32,646 bases of DNA from Fibrobacteria bacterium. GTDB taxonomy: Bacteria; Fibrobacterota; Fibrobacteria; UBA5070. Positions 13,565-22,025 of this stretch are shown in pieces; position 1 is the stretch's first letter; every line of letters starts with the position of its first letter. The notes under the pieces are model-generated. The model was given only the letters and a program-made list of their open reading frames with translations, was not told the DNA's origin and did no database searches. The position numbers and the translations under genes are program-made. The stretch spans positions 1 through 32,646 of the forward strand of contig JACKCV010000011.1 in the NCBI GenBank assembly GCA_020633825.1. The letters run 5' to 3'.

Positions 13565-15855
13565 GAAACCACGATTCGAAAATGGAAACCTTTCTGCGGA
13601 ATCTTCCCGGTTCCTTCACCGCGGTCCTTTCCGAGAGGATCGAACTGGATGGGCCTTTCCTGGATGCGGTCGGACGATTCGCCGATGAGCCCGGAACCGT
13701 GGCTCTGATGAGCGGTGGAGGACTCGATTCCGCCCGGTACCACATCTTGGGGATCCGCCCTTGGCTCACGATCGGCGAACGCGGGGGCGAAGTGGTCGCC
13801 ATGTCCTCCAATGGGGAGGTTCGTGCCGAACTGAATCCGTTCGATGTCTTGGAAGCCTTGGGCGATCGATTCGCCTTGCCCGGCGACGAGCCTTTCGCTC
13901 CCTTGTCCTCGGGGTTCCTTGGGTACCTGGCCTACGACCTCAAGGATTGCCTGGAGGTCCTGCCGCGCACGAGCCGGGACGACCTCCTGCTGCCCCGAAT
14001 GTGGATGGCCTCGCCATCCATTCTGATGGTCCACGATCGCCGACAAGGCGTCACCTGGGTTCATATCCCGGTGCTCGGCGGGGACGAGGACGCGGCACGA
14101 GGGTGCATGGAATCCTTTCGTCGAGAGCTGTCCGAACCGATTCCCGCCGACCGGCACCAGGAAATCCGGGTCGGCCAGCTTGTTTCGGGGCTCTCCCGGG
14201 AGGAATACATCGATTCCGTGGAAGCCGTCCGCGACTACATCGTCCGGGGGCATGTCTACCAGGTGAACATGTCCCAGCGCTTCGAGGCTCCTTTCAATGG
14301 TGATGCATTCGTTCTGTTCGCCCGCCTTTTCGAAGCCAATCCTGCGCCGTTCTTCGCCTACGTGAACCCGGGGGATCATCAGATCGTGTCGACTTCACCC
14401 GAGAGATTCATCGAGCTTCGGGGGCGGTTCGTGGAAACACGTCCGATCAAGGGGACGCGTCCGCGGGGGAAGACGCCGGAACTCGATCGCAGGCTCCGGC
14501 ACGATCTGGAGACCAGCTTCAAAGACGATGCGGAGCTTTCGATGATCGTGGATCTTTTGCGCAACGATATCGGCAAGGTGTGCGCAGCTGGCACCGTGCA
14601 GGTGGTGGAGCACAAGCGTGTCGAGGCCTACGAGAATGTGTACCATCTCGTGAGTCTGGTCCGAGGGGAGCTCGACGCGGGCAGGTCCGCGGTGGACCTG
14701 GTGAAGGCGACGTTTCCCGGAGGTTCCATCACGGGCTGCCCGAAGATTCGATCGATGGAGATCATCGACGAGCTGGAGCCTGTCCGCCGACACGTGTACA
14801 CCGGATCGATCGGATATCTCGGATTCCGAGAAACGATGGATCTTTCGATCGCGATTCGGACGATCACCATTTCCGACGGCCGATTGGTGTATTCCGTCGG
14901 GGGAGGGATCGTCTACGATTCGGATCCCGGCGACGAATACGAGGAGACCCTGCACAAGGGGCGCACCCTCTCCAACGCGCTTGAGAGGACTTCCCAAGGG
15001 GGGGCTGGGGATCATCGCCTCGAAGGATCGGAAGCGATGGCGAGCAAGTACGGATGGTGCAATGGCAAGGTCCTTCCTCAGTCTGAGATAATGGTATCCA
15101 TCGACGAGGAGGGGTTCGCCTACGGCTACGGCTTCTTCGAAACCGTTCGAGTGCAATACGGTCGCCCGCTTCGTTTGGATGCCCATCTGGAAAGATTCCG
15201 AAAAACATGGAGCGAATGCTTCGCCTCGCCTTTTCCCGACGTGACATGGGCCCACGTGATCGAACAGGTGGTGTCGCGGAACGATCTGGGTAGCAGGATC
15301 GCCGCCGTAAAAATCATGGCATCGGCGGGTCGTCCCGGAACCGGGGCCGCCGGAATCCGTCTGATCGTGACCGCCAGGCCGTACACGCATCGGCTCGAAG
15401 GAGCGAAGAGGAACGGATTGCGCCTGGCCACATACCCGCGTCGCAGGGACTGGCCGCTCGCCGACCACAAGACCATGAACTACATGTACCAACGCATGGC
15501 CGCCGAGTGGGCGAAGGAGCGGGGGGCGGACGAAGCGCTCCTGCTGAATGCGGATGGCTCCGTCTCCGAAACCAACACCGCGAATCTCCTTTGCAGGATC
15601 GCCGGGAAGTTCGTTCGGCCATCATCGGCGCACGTGCTCCCGGGTACGATGGAGCAATCCGTCCTGGATTCGCTCGCCGAATGGGGGCATCCCGTGGAAA
15701 CCAGGAGCCTCGGGGTGGAGGATCTGAAATCGGCGGAATCCGTCGTGGTGACCAACGCTTTGATGGGGGTCGTTCCCGTTTCGGACATCGACGGGGTGCC
15801 CCTGTCCGTGGATGAGGGGCTTTGTGCCCGGTTGAATCAATCCGTGATGGATTGA
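13561..15855 (+). CDS. pabBC: Aminodeoxychorismate synthase component I fused to aminodeoxychorismate lyase (PabB-PabC)
   Basis: A 764-residue bifunctional enzyme. Residues about 1-480 are a chorismate-binding synthase with PIKGT (Lys297). That lysine distinguishes PabB from anthranilate synthase, which has Ala there. GGSITGCPKIRSMEII and GGGIVYDSDPGDEYEET are further signature blocks. Residues about 495-764 are a fold-type IV PLP enzyme of the PabC/branched-chain aminotransferase group, with YGYGFFETVRV, Lys584 as probable PLP lysine and SETNTANLL. With PabA it converts chorismate and glutamine to p-aminobenzoate and pyruvate. ATG 13561 overlaps the pabA stop. PabB-PabC fusions are known in several phyla. 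The unusual point is its place directly behind an NRPS. Confidence 0.94.
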   Translation: MRNHDSKMETFLRNLPGSFTAVLSERIELDGPFLDAVGRFADEPGTVALMSGGGLDSARYHILGIRPWLTIGERGGEVVAMSSNGEVRAELNPFDVLEALGDRFALPGDEPFAPLSSGFLGYLAYDLKDCLEVLPRTSRDDLLLPRMWMASPSILMVHDRRQGVTWVHIPVLGGDEDAARGCMESFRRELSEPIPADRHQEIRVGQLVSGLSREEYIDSVEAVRDYIVRGHVYQVNMSQRFEAPFNGDAFVLFARLFEANPAPFFAYVNPGDHQIVSTSPERFIELRGRFVETRPIKGTRPRGKTPELDRRLRHDLETSFKDDAELSMIVDLLRNDIGKVCAAGTVQVVEHKRVEAYENVYHLVSLVRGELDAGRSAVDLVKATFPGGSITGCPKIRSMEIIDELEPVRRHVYTGSIGYLGFRETMDLSIAIRTITISDGRLVYSVGGGIVYDSDPGDEYEETLHKGRTLSNALERTSQGGAGDHRLEGSEAMASKYGWCNGKVLPQSEIMVSIDEEGFAYGYGFFETVRVQYGRPLRLDAHLERFRKTWSECFASPFPDVTWAHVIEQVVSRNDLGSRIAAVKIMASAGRPGTGAAGIRLIVTARPYTHRLEGAKRNGLRLATYPRRRDWPLADHKTMNYMYQRMAAEWAKERGADEALLLNADGSVSETNTANLLCRIAGKFVRPSSAHVLPGTMEQSVLDSLAEWGHPVETRSLGVEDLKSAESVVVTNALMGVVPVSDIDGVPLSVDEGLCARLNQSVMD

Positions 15856-16043
15856 TCCGTCTTTTCGCTGGCATCAGGGCCTCGATCAGTGGGGGCATGG
15901 AATCAAAGAGGAATTCCACTTCGCTCCGCAGGTCCTTACTGGAATCGCGGAACTCGCGCCAATTTCGGTAGGACAGTCGACTCCGGATCCAAGTGCTGGA
16001 GGGGTGCGTTCCGTCGAACGGGAGCTGGCCGATGGAGTCCAGC
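15856..16043. other. Gap between convergent pabBC and aldehyde dehydrogenase genes
   Basis: There is no clear terminator. On the minus strand one frame stays open through the whole gap, with gene-like composition (about 65 codons, containing STWIRSRLSYRN and SEVEFLFDSM) and mostly G/C third bases. It has no stop before entering the pabBC antisense. It may be the remnant of a deleted gene, but I do not recognise it. Confidence 0.3.
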
Positions 16044-17447
16044 CTATTTCGCCAGCAGGCGATCGAGGAGCTTTCCGAATCCGGGTCCATAAGGTGGCCG
16101 CAACGAGGCGCCGACGTCCAAGGACGTCTGGCGGTACACGGCTCGCGCGTGGCTGAAGGTCCGGAATCCGTCGACGCCGTGGTAGTTCCCCATTCCCGAT
16201 GCTCCGATTCCGCCGAAGGGGAGATCTTCCATCGCTACATGTTGGGAGACGTCGTTGATGGTGACGCCGCCCGAGAGGTTCGTCAGGAACATTCTCTCCT
16301 CGAACGAGAGTTTGCCGAAGTAGTAGAGGCCCAGAGGACGAGGCAGACGCCGGAGAATTTCGATCGCCTCCGAGACCGAGGAGTAGGCGACGACCGGAAG
16401 AATCGGTCCGAAAATTTCCTCGTTCATCACGGACATGGCTGCGGAGGGATCCAGGACGAGGGTGGGAGGGATCTTCCTGCAACCGGGATCTGAAAAGTCT
16501 TCGTTTGCAGGATTGATTTCCATGACCTCGGCGCCCTTGCTGGCGGCGTCCTCCAGAAGGCTTCGAAGCCTGCTGTGATGGCGTTCGTCGATCAGGTTGG
16601 TGTAGTCGGGGTTTTTCTTTATGGAGGGATACATCTGGGCGACCACGGATTTCGCGCACGCGACGAATTCCGTTCTGCGCTCACGCGGCACCACCAGATA
16701 GTCGGGGGCGAGGCACATCTGTCCCGCATTGACCAGCTTTCCCGCCATGATTCGTCGTACGGCGTCCACCATTTTGACGGAACTTCCGATGATCACGGGA
16801 GATTTTCCACCGAGTTCGAGGGTCGTGGGGACGAGGTTCCCGGCTGCGGCGAGAGCGACCTTGCGACCCGTCGCGGCGGAGCCGGTGAAGAGGATGTGGT
16901 CGAATTCCATCCTCGCGAAGGACGCAGCGATCTCCTCGCCTCCGGTCACGACGGACAATTCCGATTCTGGAAAGGAGTTCCGCACAAGGTCGGCGACCAG
17001 TTCGGCGGTTCTCGGGGTGCGTTCGCTCGGCTTCAGGATCGCCGTGCATCCTGCTGCGAAGACTCCTGCCAGGGGCGCGAAGGTCAGGTTGATCGGGAAA
17101 TTCCACGGGCTGATGATCCCCACGACCCCCTTCGGGTGGTACGTCACTTCGGCTCGAGCTCCGAGCCAACCGAAGAATCTCGGAGTGGTCGCACGCCGTT
17201 CGGGCTTCATCCAGTGCCGCAGGTTCGCTCTGGCATGCTTGAGGGCGACCACGCTTCCTGCGATGTCGGCCAACAGGGAGGTGTGGCTGGACCGGTTGCC
17301 GAAGTCCGAATGGATCGCCTCGGAGATCCTCCGTTTGTTGTCTACGAGGAGATCGATGGTGCGGCTCAAACGGTCGATTCGTTCGTCGGCGGATGGGGGC
17401 GCTTGCACAAGCCGCGCTTCCTTTTGCACCTGCAGCAATCGGAGCAT
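16044..17447 (-). CDS. Aldehyde dehydrogenase, coniferyl-aldehyde (class 3) type
   Basis: NAD(P)-dependent oxidation of an aldehyde to an acid. The 467-residue length matches class 3/coniferyl aldehyde dehydrogenases, which lack the long N-terminus of class 1/2. Visible motifs are GIISPWNFPINLTFAPLAG (cofactor binding, Asn), FTGSAATGR, LELGGKSP with general base Glu211, GQMCLAPDY with nucleophile Cys245, and EEIFGPILPV. ATG 17447 is preceded by AGGAACGAA. A TTG at 17516 is a possible alternative that would add 23 residues. It converges on the NRPS-pab operon and is transcribed separately. A role in the same pathway, such as oxidising an aromatic or released peptide aldehyde, is only a suggestion from proximity. 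Confidence 0.93.
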   Translation of the reverse strand: MLRLLQVQKEARLVQAPPSADERIDRLSRTIDLLVDNKRRISEAIHSDFGNRSSHTSLLADIAGSVVALKHARANLRHWMKPERRATTPRFFGWLGARAEVTYHPKGVVGIISPWNFPINLTFAPLAGVFAAGCTAILKPSERTPRTAELVADLVRNSFPESELSVVTGGEEIAASFARMEFDHILFTGSAATGRKVALAAAGNLVPTTLELGGKSPVIIGSSVKMVDAVRRIMAGKLVNAGQMCLAPDYLVVPRERRTEFVACAKSVVAQMYPSIKKNPDYTNLIDERHHSRLRSLLEDAASKGAEVMEINPANEDFSDPGCRKIPPTLVLDPSAAMSVMNEEIFGPILPVVAYSSVSEAIEILRRLPRPLGLYYFGKLSFEERMFLTNLSGGVTINDVSQHVAMEDLPFGGIGASGMGNYHGVDGFRTFSHARAVYRQTSLDVGASLRPPYGPGFGKLLDRLLAK

Positions 17448-17713
17448 TTCGTTCCTGATATCAGCAGGTGACGAGGAATGCGTGCGAGGAGATCCTTCCG
17501 GGAAATGTTGATGCAATGGTCATTCCTGACGTTCGAGAGCTGACGGAGGGAAGTGATTGGAGGAGTTCGTTGAACGCGCCCGGGAAGGGGGCGACTACTA
17601 GCCTGCCTTCAAAAATGCACACGCGCGAGCGGTTCGGGCAGACGGGTTCCTGCGGCGAATCCCCGGGGAGGGGAGGGTGGGAGATCGCGAGTGGAACGGA
17701 GGCGCCCGTTTCA

Positions 17714-18079
17714 TCATGGCCTGGTGCCGCGGTTCCTTTTTTCCGTGATGGATGTCTTCGCCTTCTTGGGTTTCGGTGCCGGCAAGGCTTGTGCGGTGGC
17801 CTCGAATAGCGCCTCCAGTCGCCCCGGTTGGTTTTGGAGCCGCTCCGGCACCATGAGACATGGTTTCGCTCCGGGGTAGGGGGATCCCATTTCGTGTTCC
17901 CCGAGGAGGTCGATCCCGGGCTCGGTGGGTTTGACGAAGAGGGTATCGTCGCAAACCAAAGCGACCATCTTGCCATCGAGGAACAGGCCGTACTCGCCGA
18001 ACATTTTGCGCGCCGTGAGGCCCGTCGGGGAGCCCACCAGGGACAGGATGCGGTCGATGGTGGATGGGCTCGTGGACAT
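17714..18079 (-). CDS. TfoX N-terminal domain protein
   Basis: A 121-residue protein whose first 100 residues are a TfoX_N domain: ARKMFGEYGLFLDGKMVALVCDDTLFVKPT is the family signature. TfoX/Sxy proteins influence competence in gammaproteobacteria. Stand-alone TfoX_N proteins are common elsewhere and of unknown function. The tail (about 100-121) is lysine-rich and probably flexible. ATG 18079 has a GGAGG at 5-nt spacing. It lies 92 nt downstream of the GH26 gene in the same direction and could be read through from it, but no functional link is apparent. It lacks the TfoX_C domain. Confidence 0.9.
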   Translation of the reverse strand: MSTSPSTIDRILSLVGSPTGLTARKMFGEYGLFLDGKMVALVCDDTLFVKPTEPGIDLLGEHEMGSPYPGAKPCLMVPERLQNQPGRLEALFEATAQALPAPKPKKAKTSITEKRNRGTRP

Positions 18080-18171
18080 GGGGGCCTCCGTTGCGAATGG
18101 AACTCCGGAATGGAGTGCGATGTGCAAAACAAGAAAGTCGTGCGCGCTTCCGGGCTGTTGGCGACTTCGCC

Positions 18172-19851
18172 TCAAGGGATGGGGGGAAGGCTCCGGGACC
18201 CGACTCCTTCGATCTCGACGATGCGCAATCCCGGTCCCGTCGAGGGAAGACTTCCGTGGTCGATGCCCGCAAGGATCGATGAATTCCACAGGGCCGCGCC
18301 GCGGGTGTCCCGGATGGAGATGATGGATTTCCGAGCGATGGGCTTGGCCGTGGACCACCGGAATCCCTGTGGTCCCGATACGATTTCGAAGCCGGGAGCC
18401 TCGAAAAGTCCGGGTGACGCGGCCGTGGACGGCTTCGACCAGTCGGGAAGCTCGTCGAGGGTGATCATGAGGTCGGAGGTGTAGATGTCCCGGAGGCGCG
18501 AGGATGGCCAATTCCTGACATGAGATCCGTTCCAGGTGACTTCCCACGACCACCAGGTGCCGTATTCATCCACCAGACCGGGCCTCGGAAGAACGCCGGG
18601 GCCACCGGAGCCGCCATGGCCGCATTCCGACACGGTCAAGAGCTTTCCCGTCTTGGAGAGTTTGGCGAGGCTGTTCCATTCGGTGGCGAGGTTGGAGCCG
18701 GAATCGGCGTAGACATCCAAACCGATGACATCCACCATGTCGTCGCCCGGATAGAGATCGACGGCGGATGGTTCGGCGGCGGCGGTCCACACCCAGAGCA
18801 GGTTGTGCAAGCCGTTCGTGATCGTCATGCGCTCGAAGACCAACCTCCAGAGGGCCTTGAGGTTTTCGGCTCCGACGACCGGTTCACCCCACCAGAACCA
18901 ACCACCGGAGGCCTCGTGGAGAGGACGCCAGAGCACCGGAATCCCGGCATCGCGCAGCTTGGCCAGTTGCATGGAGATCGAATCGATGTCCTCCATCAGA
19001 TGCCTGAAGTCGGATCCGTTGGGGTCGGCCAGGGCTTTCCCCAGATCGAAGGTCGTGTTGCGCGTGTAGAATCCACCCCACCAGGCGGGGTTCCCCGTTT
19101 CCGGGTCGTTCCCGGTGGACACTCCCGAGGGCGAAACCCAATGCCACTGGTAGGCGACGATGCCTCCCGACTTGCCCCAGCGAAGCGCTTTCTCGGCCGG
19201 CTCCTGGGGGTTTCCACCGCCGATGCGATGGCGACTCGGCGTGTGATCGATCATGTCGAAGGCGATGATGGCCGGCAGTTTCCCCGTGGTCTGGTACAGC
19301 CAAGCGGCTTCGGAAGAATCGGTTTGTCCGGTGAGAACCTTCTTCCCGTATTGCGATTTCAGGAAGGCGTGGAGCTTGAGAGCGGCTTGGTCCGCCTTGG
19401 GGTCCACGGGAGCCTCGGACGGCGTGGGGGGAGGCGTCGCCGTCGCGGTGGCCAGATCCACACGATCGAGCAGGTACCAGTTCCATCCACCGCCGAGACG
19501 AAGGGTGTGCGGACCCGCAGTCAGCAGGACGGTGGCGATCTCCACGGAATCCCAGGTGGCCGCATCGGGAAGCATGGGAGAAGATATGGTCTTGCCGTCG
19601 AGCCCGACATCGATCCCCTTCGAGCCACCGAGGGTCTGGTACCGGAGCCGGAAGGTGTAGACCCCGGATGTCGGAATGTCCACGAGGAGGTCGAGGTAGT
19701 CCGAGGCCGCCTTGAATCCGTCGGCATACCCGGATCCCGAATACCCCGACCTGGACTTGGCGATCACGGCATTCCCGCCGAGAGTTCCTGTTTCGCATTC
19801 GAGGGAAAGGGAGGGGGCCATCGCGAGCAAGGCGGCAAGCAGGACGGACAT
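18172..19851 (-). CDS. Secreted CBM35-GH26 endo-beta-1,4-mannanase
   Basis: A 559-residue secreted enzyme with a short hydrophobic signal MSVLLAALLAMAPSLS. Residues about 18-130 are a CBM35-like beta-sandwich (ECETGTLGGNAV opening, then SGSGYADGF and GWNWYLLDRVDLA). A Pro/Thr linker precedes the GH26 barrel (about 150-475). Catalytic residues by alignment are Glu313 (WRPLHEASGGWFWWG, acid/base) and Glu409 (LTVSECGHGG, nucleophile). GH26 enzymes with this pattern are mainly mannanases, so hydrolysis of mannan or galactomannan is expected. The last 75 residues form a beta-rich tail (ISIRDTRGAALWNS followed by PGLRIVEI) like those of other secreted proteins here. ATG 19851 follows a GGAG. It is divergent from the propeller gene at 20098. 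Confidence 0.93.
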   Translation of the reverse strand: MSVLLAALLAMAPSLSLECETGTLGGNAVIAKSRSGYSGSGYADGFKAASDYLDLLVDIPTSGVYTFRLRYQTLGGSKGIDVGLDGKTISSPMLPDAATWDSVEIATVLLTAGPHTLRLGGGWNWYLLDRVDLATATATPPPTPSEAPVDPKADQAALKLHAFLKSQYGKKVLTGQTDSSEAAWLYQTTGKLPAIIAFDMIDHTPSRHRIGGGNPQEPAEKALRWGKSGGIVAYQWHWVSPSGVSTGNDPETGNPAWWGGFYTRNTTFDLGKALADPNGSDFRHLMEDIDSISMQLAKLRDAGIPVLWRPLHEASGGWFWWGEPVVGAENLKALWRLVFERMTITNGLHNLLWVWTAAAEPSAVDLYPGDDMVDVIGLDVYADSGSNLATEWNSLAKLSKTGKLLTVSECGHGGSGGPGVLPRPGLVDEYGTWWSWEVTWNGSHVRNWPSSRLRDIYTSDLMITLDELPDWSKPSTAASPGLFEAPGFEIVSGPQGFRWSTAKPIARKSIISIRDTRGAALWNSSILAGIDHGSLPSTGPGLRIVEIEGVGSRSLPPIP

Positions 19852-19901
19852 GGGATGACTCCGAGGGAAGGGGCAGGGGAGAGAAGCGGTGGAATCGGCT
19901 C

Positions 19902-19919
19902 CTTGGGAGTATACCCAAG
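19902..19919 (-). promoter_or_regulatory. Inverted repeat around a TATACT hexamer upstream of the mannanase gene
   Basis: CTTGGG (19902-19907) and CCCAAG (19914-19919) flank AGTATA, which reads TATACT on the minus strand, 50 bp ahead of the mannanase ATG. A -10 box embedded in a palindrome is a common layout for a repressor site. No consensus -35 is seen. Confidence 0.4.
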
Positions 19920-20097
19920 CTATGTCGATCAGGATACCTCCGGCATTCCGTTCTCGATATCTTCGTGTCGCATCCACCCGTGCTTGCGCCGATTGCCCCG
20001 TCGGGTCCTTGTGATGCCGCTCACGAACGAGGGCTCCCCCGGTCGTTGGATCCTTCCGTCGTGCCTTCGTCCCGGCGGAGGGATCTAGGTTGAAGGC

Positions 20098-21462
20098 ATG
20101 GAACAATCCCGAAGCTTCTCCTGGACTCGTTGGTGCCTCCTCCTGGCCGGGCCGATGCTTGGGGGAGCTGCGGTCCATGCCGGTGTGCCGATGCCGTGGG
20201 ACAGTCTCAAGGCGGCGGCGGCTCCCCGCGTGGTCTCGGAATCTTTCGCCGCGAGCCACGGATCGCCTCGGCGACTTTCCCTGGCGACATCGGGCTGGGA
20301 GGACGGGTTGCAAGTGAGCGCCGATGGGCTCGACCTGTATGCCCTCTATGTACCGGCGGATTTCCTCTCCTGGAGCCTGTTCATCGCTTCGAACCCGACC
20401 CTGGGGATTTGTGAACTTCTGGGAACGGATCGATTCCGGCGCGCGGATGCCCCGACCTTCGGATCCGATCAGGTGACCAACCCGGTCGGTTGCTCCGGGA
20501 TGTTGAACGTGGATATCCTCCACGCCCACCGGCGAAGCTTGGCGGATCCTTTCACGCAGTGGAATCTCTCGGGGTACTCACGCCCCTTCCTCGCGGAGGG
20601 CGGACCTTTTCCCCTTGCGGCGGCGGAGGGTTCCGACTCGCTGTCGCATGTCCTGTTCACCGGCGACGGCGACATCTGGTGGGTCCGGAAAACCGTGCGC
20701 GAACTGGACGGAATCGAGCAGGCGGAGCGATTGCCCGCTCCGATCAATCCGGTCTCCAAGGAGTTCGTCGCCGACAATCCCGTTCTGGTCCGGCTGGGAG
20801 GGGACTCGCTGCTTCTGGTCTACGAGAAGTACACGGACGGGGAGCAGCGTGCATTCATGATCGCTCGCAGCCCCGACGACGGGAAGAGCTGGTCCGCCCC
20901 CCAGGCCATGAAATCCGTCACCACGGACCTGGGTCGCATCGAACATCCGATGCCCGTGCGGGATGCCGACGGAAATTGGTGGCTGTGGTTCTCCCTGGAC
21001 TTCGATCTGGTCCGTGCGAAGGCCGCGGCGGGTGGCCAGTGGGATTCCTGGTCGAAACCGGAGGTCGTGGTCTCCAAGGGGAACACGGCGGGATTGGGGG
21101 AGCCCTCCCTCTCGCGGGACGGCTCGCTCTACTTCTCCGTCGTGCTCGAGCGATCCGGAGGAGACTCGTCCGACCGCTTCGACATCGATCCATGGGTTCT
21201 GCCCGCCTTGTCCTCCACCGGTCAGGTGCCTTCGGTGCGCACCCCCGAAGCGGTACTGCACCTGACGGCAGGATGGGCGAGGGTGGGAAATCCGGAGGAC
21301 GGAGAGTCGCTGGAAGTGCGGCGGATGGATGGTCGCAGGGTGCAGGCTTCGCTCTGTGCGTCCGGGAACTCCTGCGGGGTTCCACTTCCTTCGGGCATCG
21401 GCATCGTGAACCATCTCGCCGGAACGCGACTTCTCGGGAGCGAGGTCTTCGTCCGTCCTTGA
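20098..21462 (+). CDS. Secreted beta-propeller protein (BNR/sialidase-like), possible glycan-active
   Basis: A 454-residue protein with an N-terminal signal peptide (WCLLLAGPMLGGAAVHA, cleavage near 28). The middle shows propeller-like strands with one clear Asp-box, SPDDGKSWSAP, and repeated G-D/W turns (DADGNWWLWFS, GGQWDSWSKP, SRDGSLYFS). These resemble sialidase/BNR or GH43-like five- to seven-bladed folds. No complete catalytic set is identifiable by eye. The tail (about 385-454) has the beta-rich pattern LEVRRMDGRRV followed by PSGIGIV, like other secreted proteins in the window. ATG 20098 has GAAGG very close upstream. Divergent neighbourhood with the mannanase suggests a shared role in polysaccharide use, which is not proven. 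Confidence 0.8.
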   Translation: MEQSRSFSWTRWCLLLAGPMLGGAAVHAGVPMPWDSLKAAAAPRVVSESFAASHGSPRRLSLATSGWEDGLQVSADGLDLYALYVPADFLSWSLFIASNPTLGICELLGTDRFRRADAPTFGSDQVTNPVGCSGMLNVDILHAHRRSLADPFTQWNLSGYSRPFLAEGGPFPLAAAEGSDSLSHVLFTGDGDIWWVRKTVRELDGIEQAERLPAPINPVSKEFVADNPVLVRLGGDSLLLVYEKYTDGEQRAFMIARSPDDGKSWSAPQAMKSVTTDLGRIEHPMPVRDADGNWWLWFSLDFDLVRAKAAAGGQWDSWSKPEVVVSKGNTAGLGEPSLSRDGSLYFSVVLERSGGDSSDRFDIDPWVLPALSSTGQVPSVRTPEAVLHLTAGWARVGNPEDGESLEVRRMDGRRVQASLCASGNSCGVPLPSGIGIVNHLAGTRLLGSEVFVRP

Positions 21463-21578
21463 TTCGGCTCGGACGAGGCCAGGACGCGGATCTCCGCGAC
21501 GCTCCCCGCCAAGGGAGGCCGGAGGTGTCGATCGACGAATTCCCGTGGTCGCGGCCGATCTCCTCCGAGCACGCGTCC

Positions 21579-21584
21579 TATACT
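21579..21584 (+). promoter_or_regulatory. Candidate -10 element (TATACT) for the phnA-like gene
   Basis: TATACT followed by TG lies 29 nt upstream of the TTG start at 21614, which gives a leader of about 23 nt. No TTGACA-like -35 is found at the standard distance. Confidence 0.35.
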
Positions 21585-21613
21585 TGGGAGCTCCCGAACC
21601 GAAGGATGTCCTC

Positions 21614-21952
21614 TTGAGCTCTCTGCCTTCCTGCCCCAAATGCCAGTACGAATACACCTACGAGGAAGGCGACCAGTTGGTTTGCCCGGAATGCGACCAC
21701 CGTTGGAGCGCGGTCGCGGAAGCGGAAGGGGAGGAGGAGCTGGTCGTTCGGGACGCCAACGGGAATGTCCTGGCCGACGGGGACTCCGTGGTCCTGATCA
21801 AGGAGCTCAAGGTCAAGGGGGCGCCCTCGGCGCTGAAGGCCGGAACCAAGGTCCGCAACATCCGCCTGGTCGACGGGGATCACAACATCGACTGCAAGAT
21901 CGATGGATTCGGAGCGATGGCCCTGAAGTCGGAATTCGTTAAGAAGGCCTGA
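21614..21952 (+). CDS. PhnA/YjdM family zinc-ribbon protein
   Basis: A 112-residue protein, the same size as E. coli YjdM (formerly PhnA). The N-terminal zinc ribbon has Cys7, Cys10, Cys24 and Cys27 in CPKC and CPEC with the family context EYTYEEGDQLVCPEC. The C-terminal SH3-like half has VVRDANGNVLADGDSVVLIKELKVKG and ends near FGAMALKSEFVKKA. Despite the old name, a role in phosphonate use is not supported for this family, and its function is unknown. The TTG start at 21614 gives the canonical N-terminus and is preceded by AAGGA. An upstream GTG frame to 21545 would add residues not seen in the family. Confidence 0.92.
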   Translation: MSSLPSCPKCQYEYTYEEGDQLVCPECDHRWSAVAEAEGEEELVVRDANGNVLADGDSVVLIKELKVKGAPSALKAGTKVRNIRLVDGDHNIDCKIDGFGAMALKSEFVKKA

Positions 21953-21967
21953 GGTTCGGAAGGGCTC

Positions 21968-21987
21968 GAGGGGGCTTCGGTCCCCTC
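21968..21987. terminator. UUCG-capped hairpin between convergent genes
   Basis: GAGGGGGC (21968-21975) and GTCCCCTC (21980-21987) form an 8-bp stem (one G-U) closed by a C(UUCG)G tetraloop, 15 bp past the phnA-like stop and 39 bp past the lipoprotein stop on the other strand. It is well placed as a bidirectional transcription-end structure. There is no U-tract. Confidence 0.6.
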
Positions 21988-22025
21988 CCGGGCATCCGCG
22001 ACGAGGGACGCCGCGGATCGCCGAG

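Noticed and set aside
12974..15855. Anthranilate synthase (TrpG-TrpE) instead of PabA-PabB
   Set aside because: The synthase has PIKGT with Lys, characteristic of PabB, and carries a fused PabC lyase domain.
18520..20088. Plus-strand open frame opposite the GH26 mannanase
   Set aside because: The mannanase frame has signal peptide, CBM35 and both catalytic Glu blocks. The opposite frame is a shadow.
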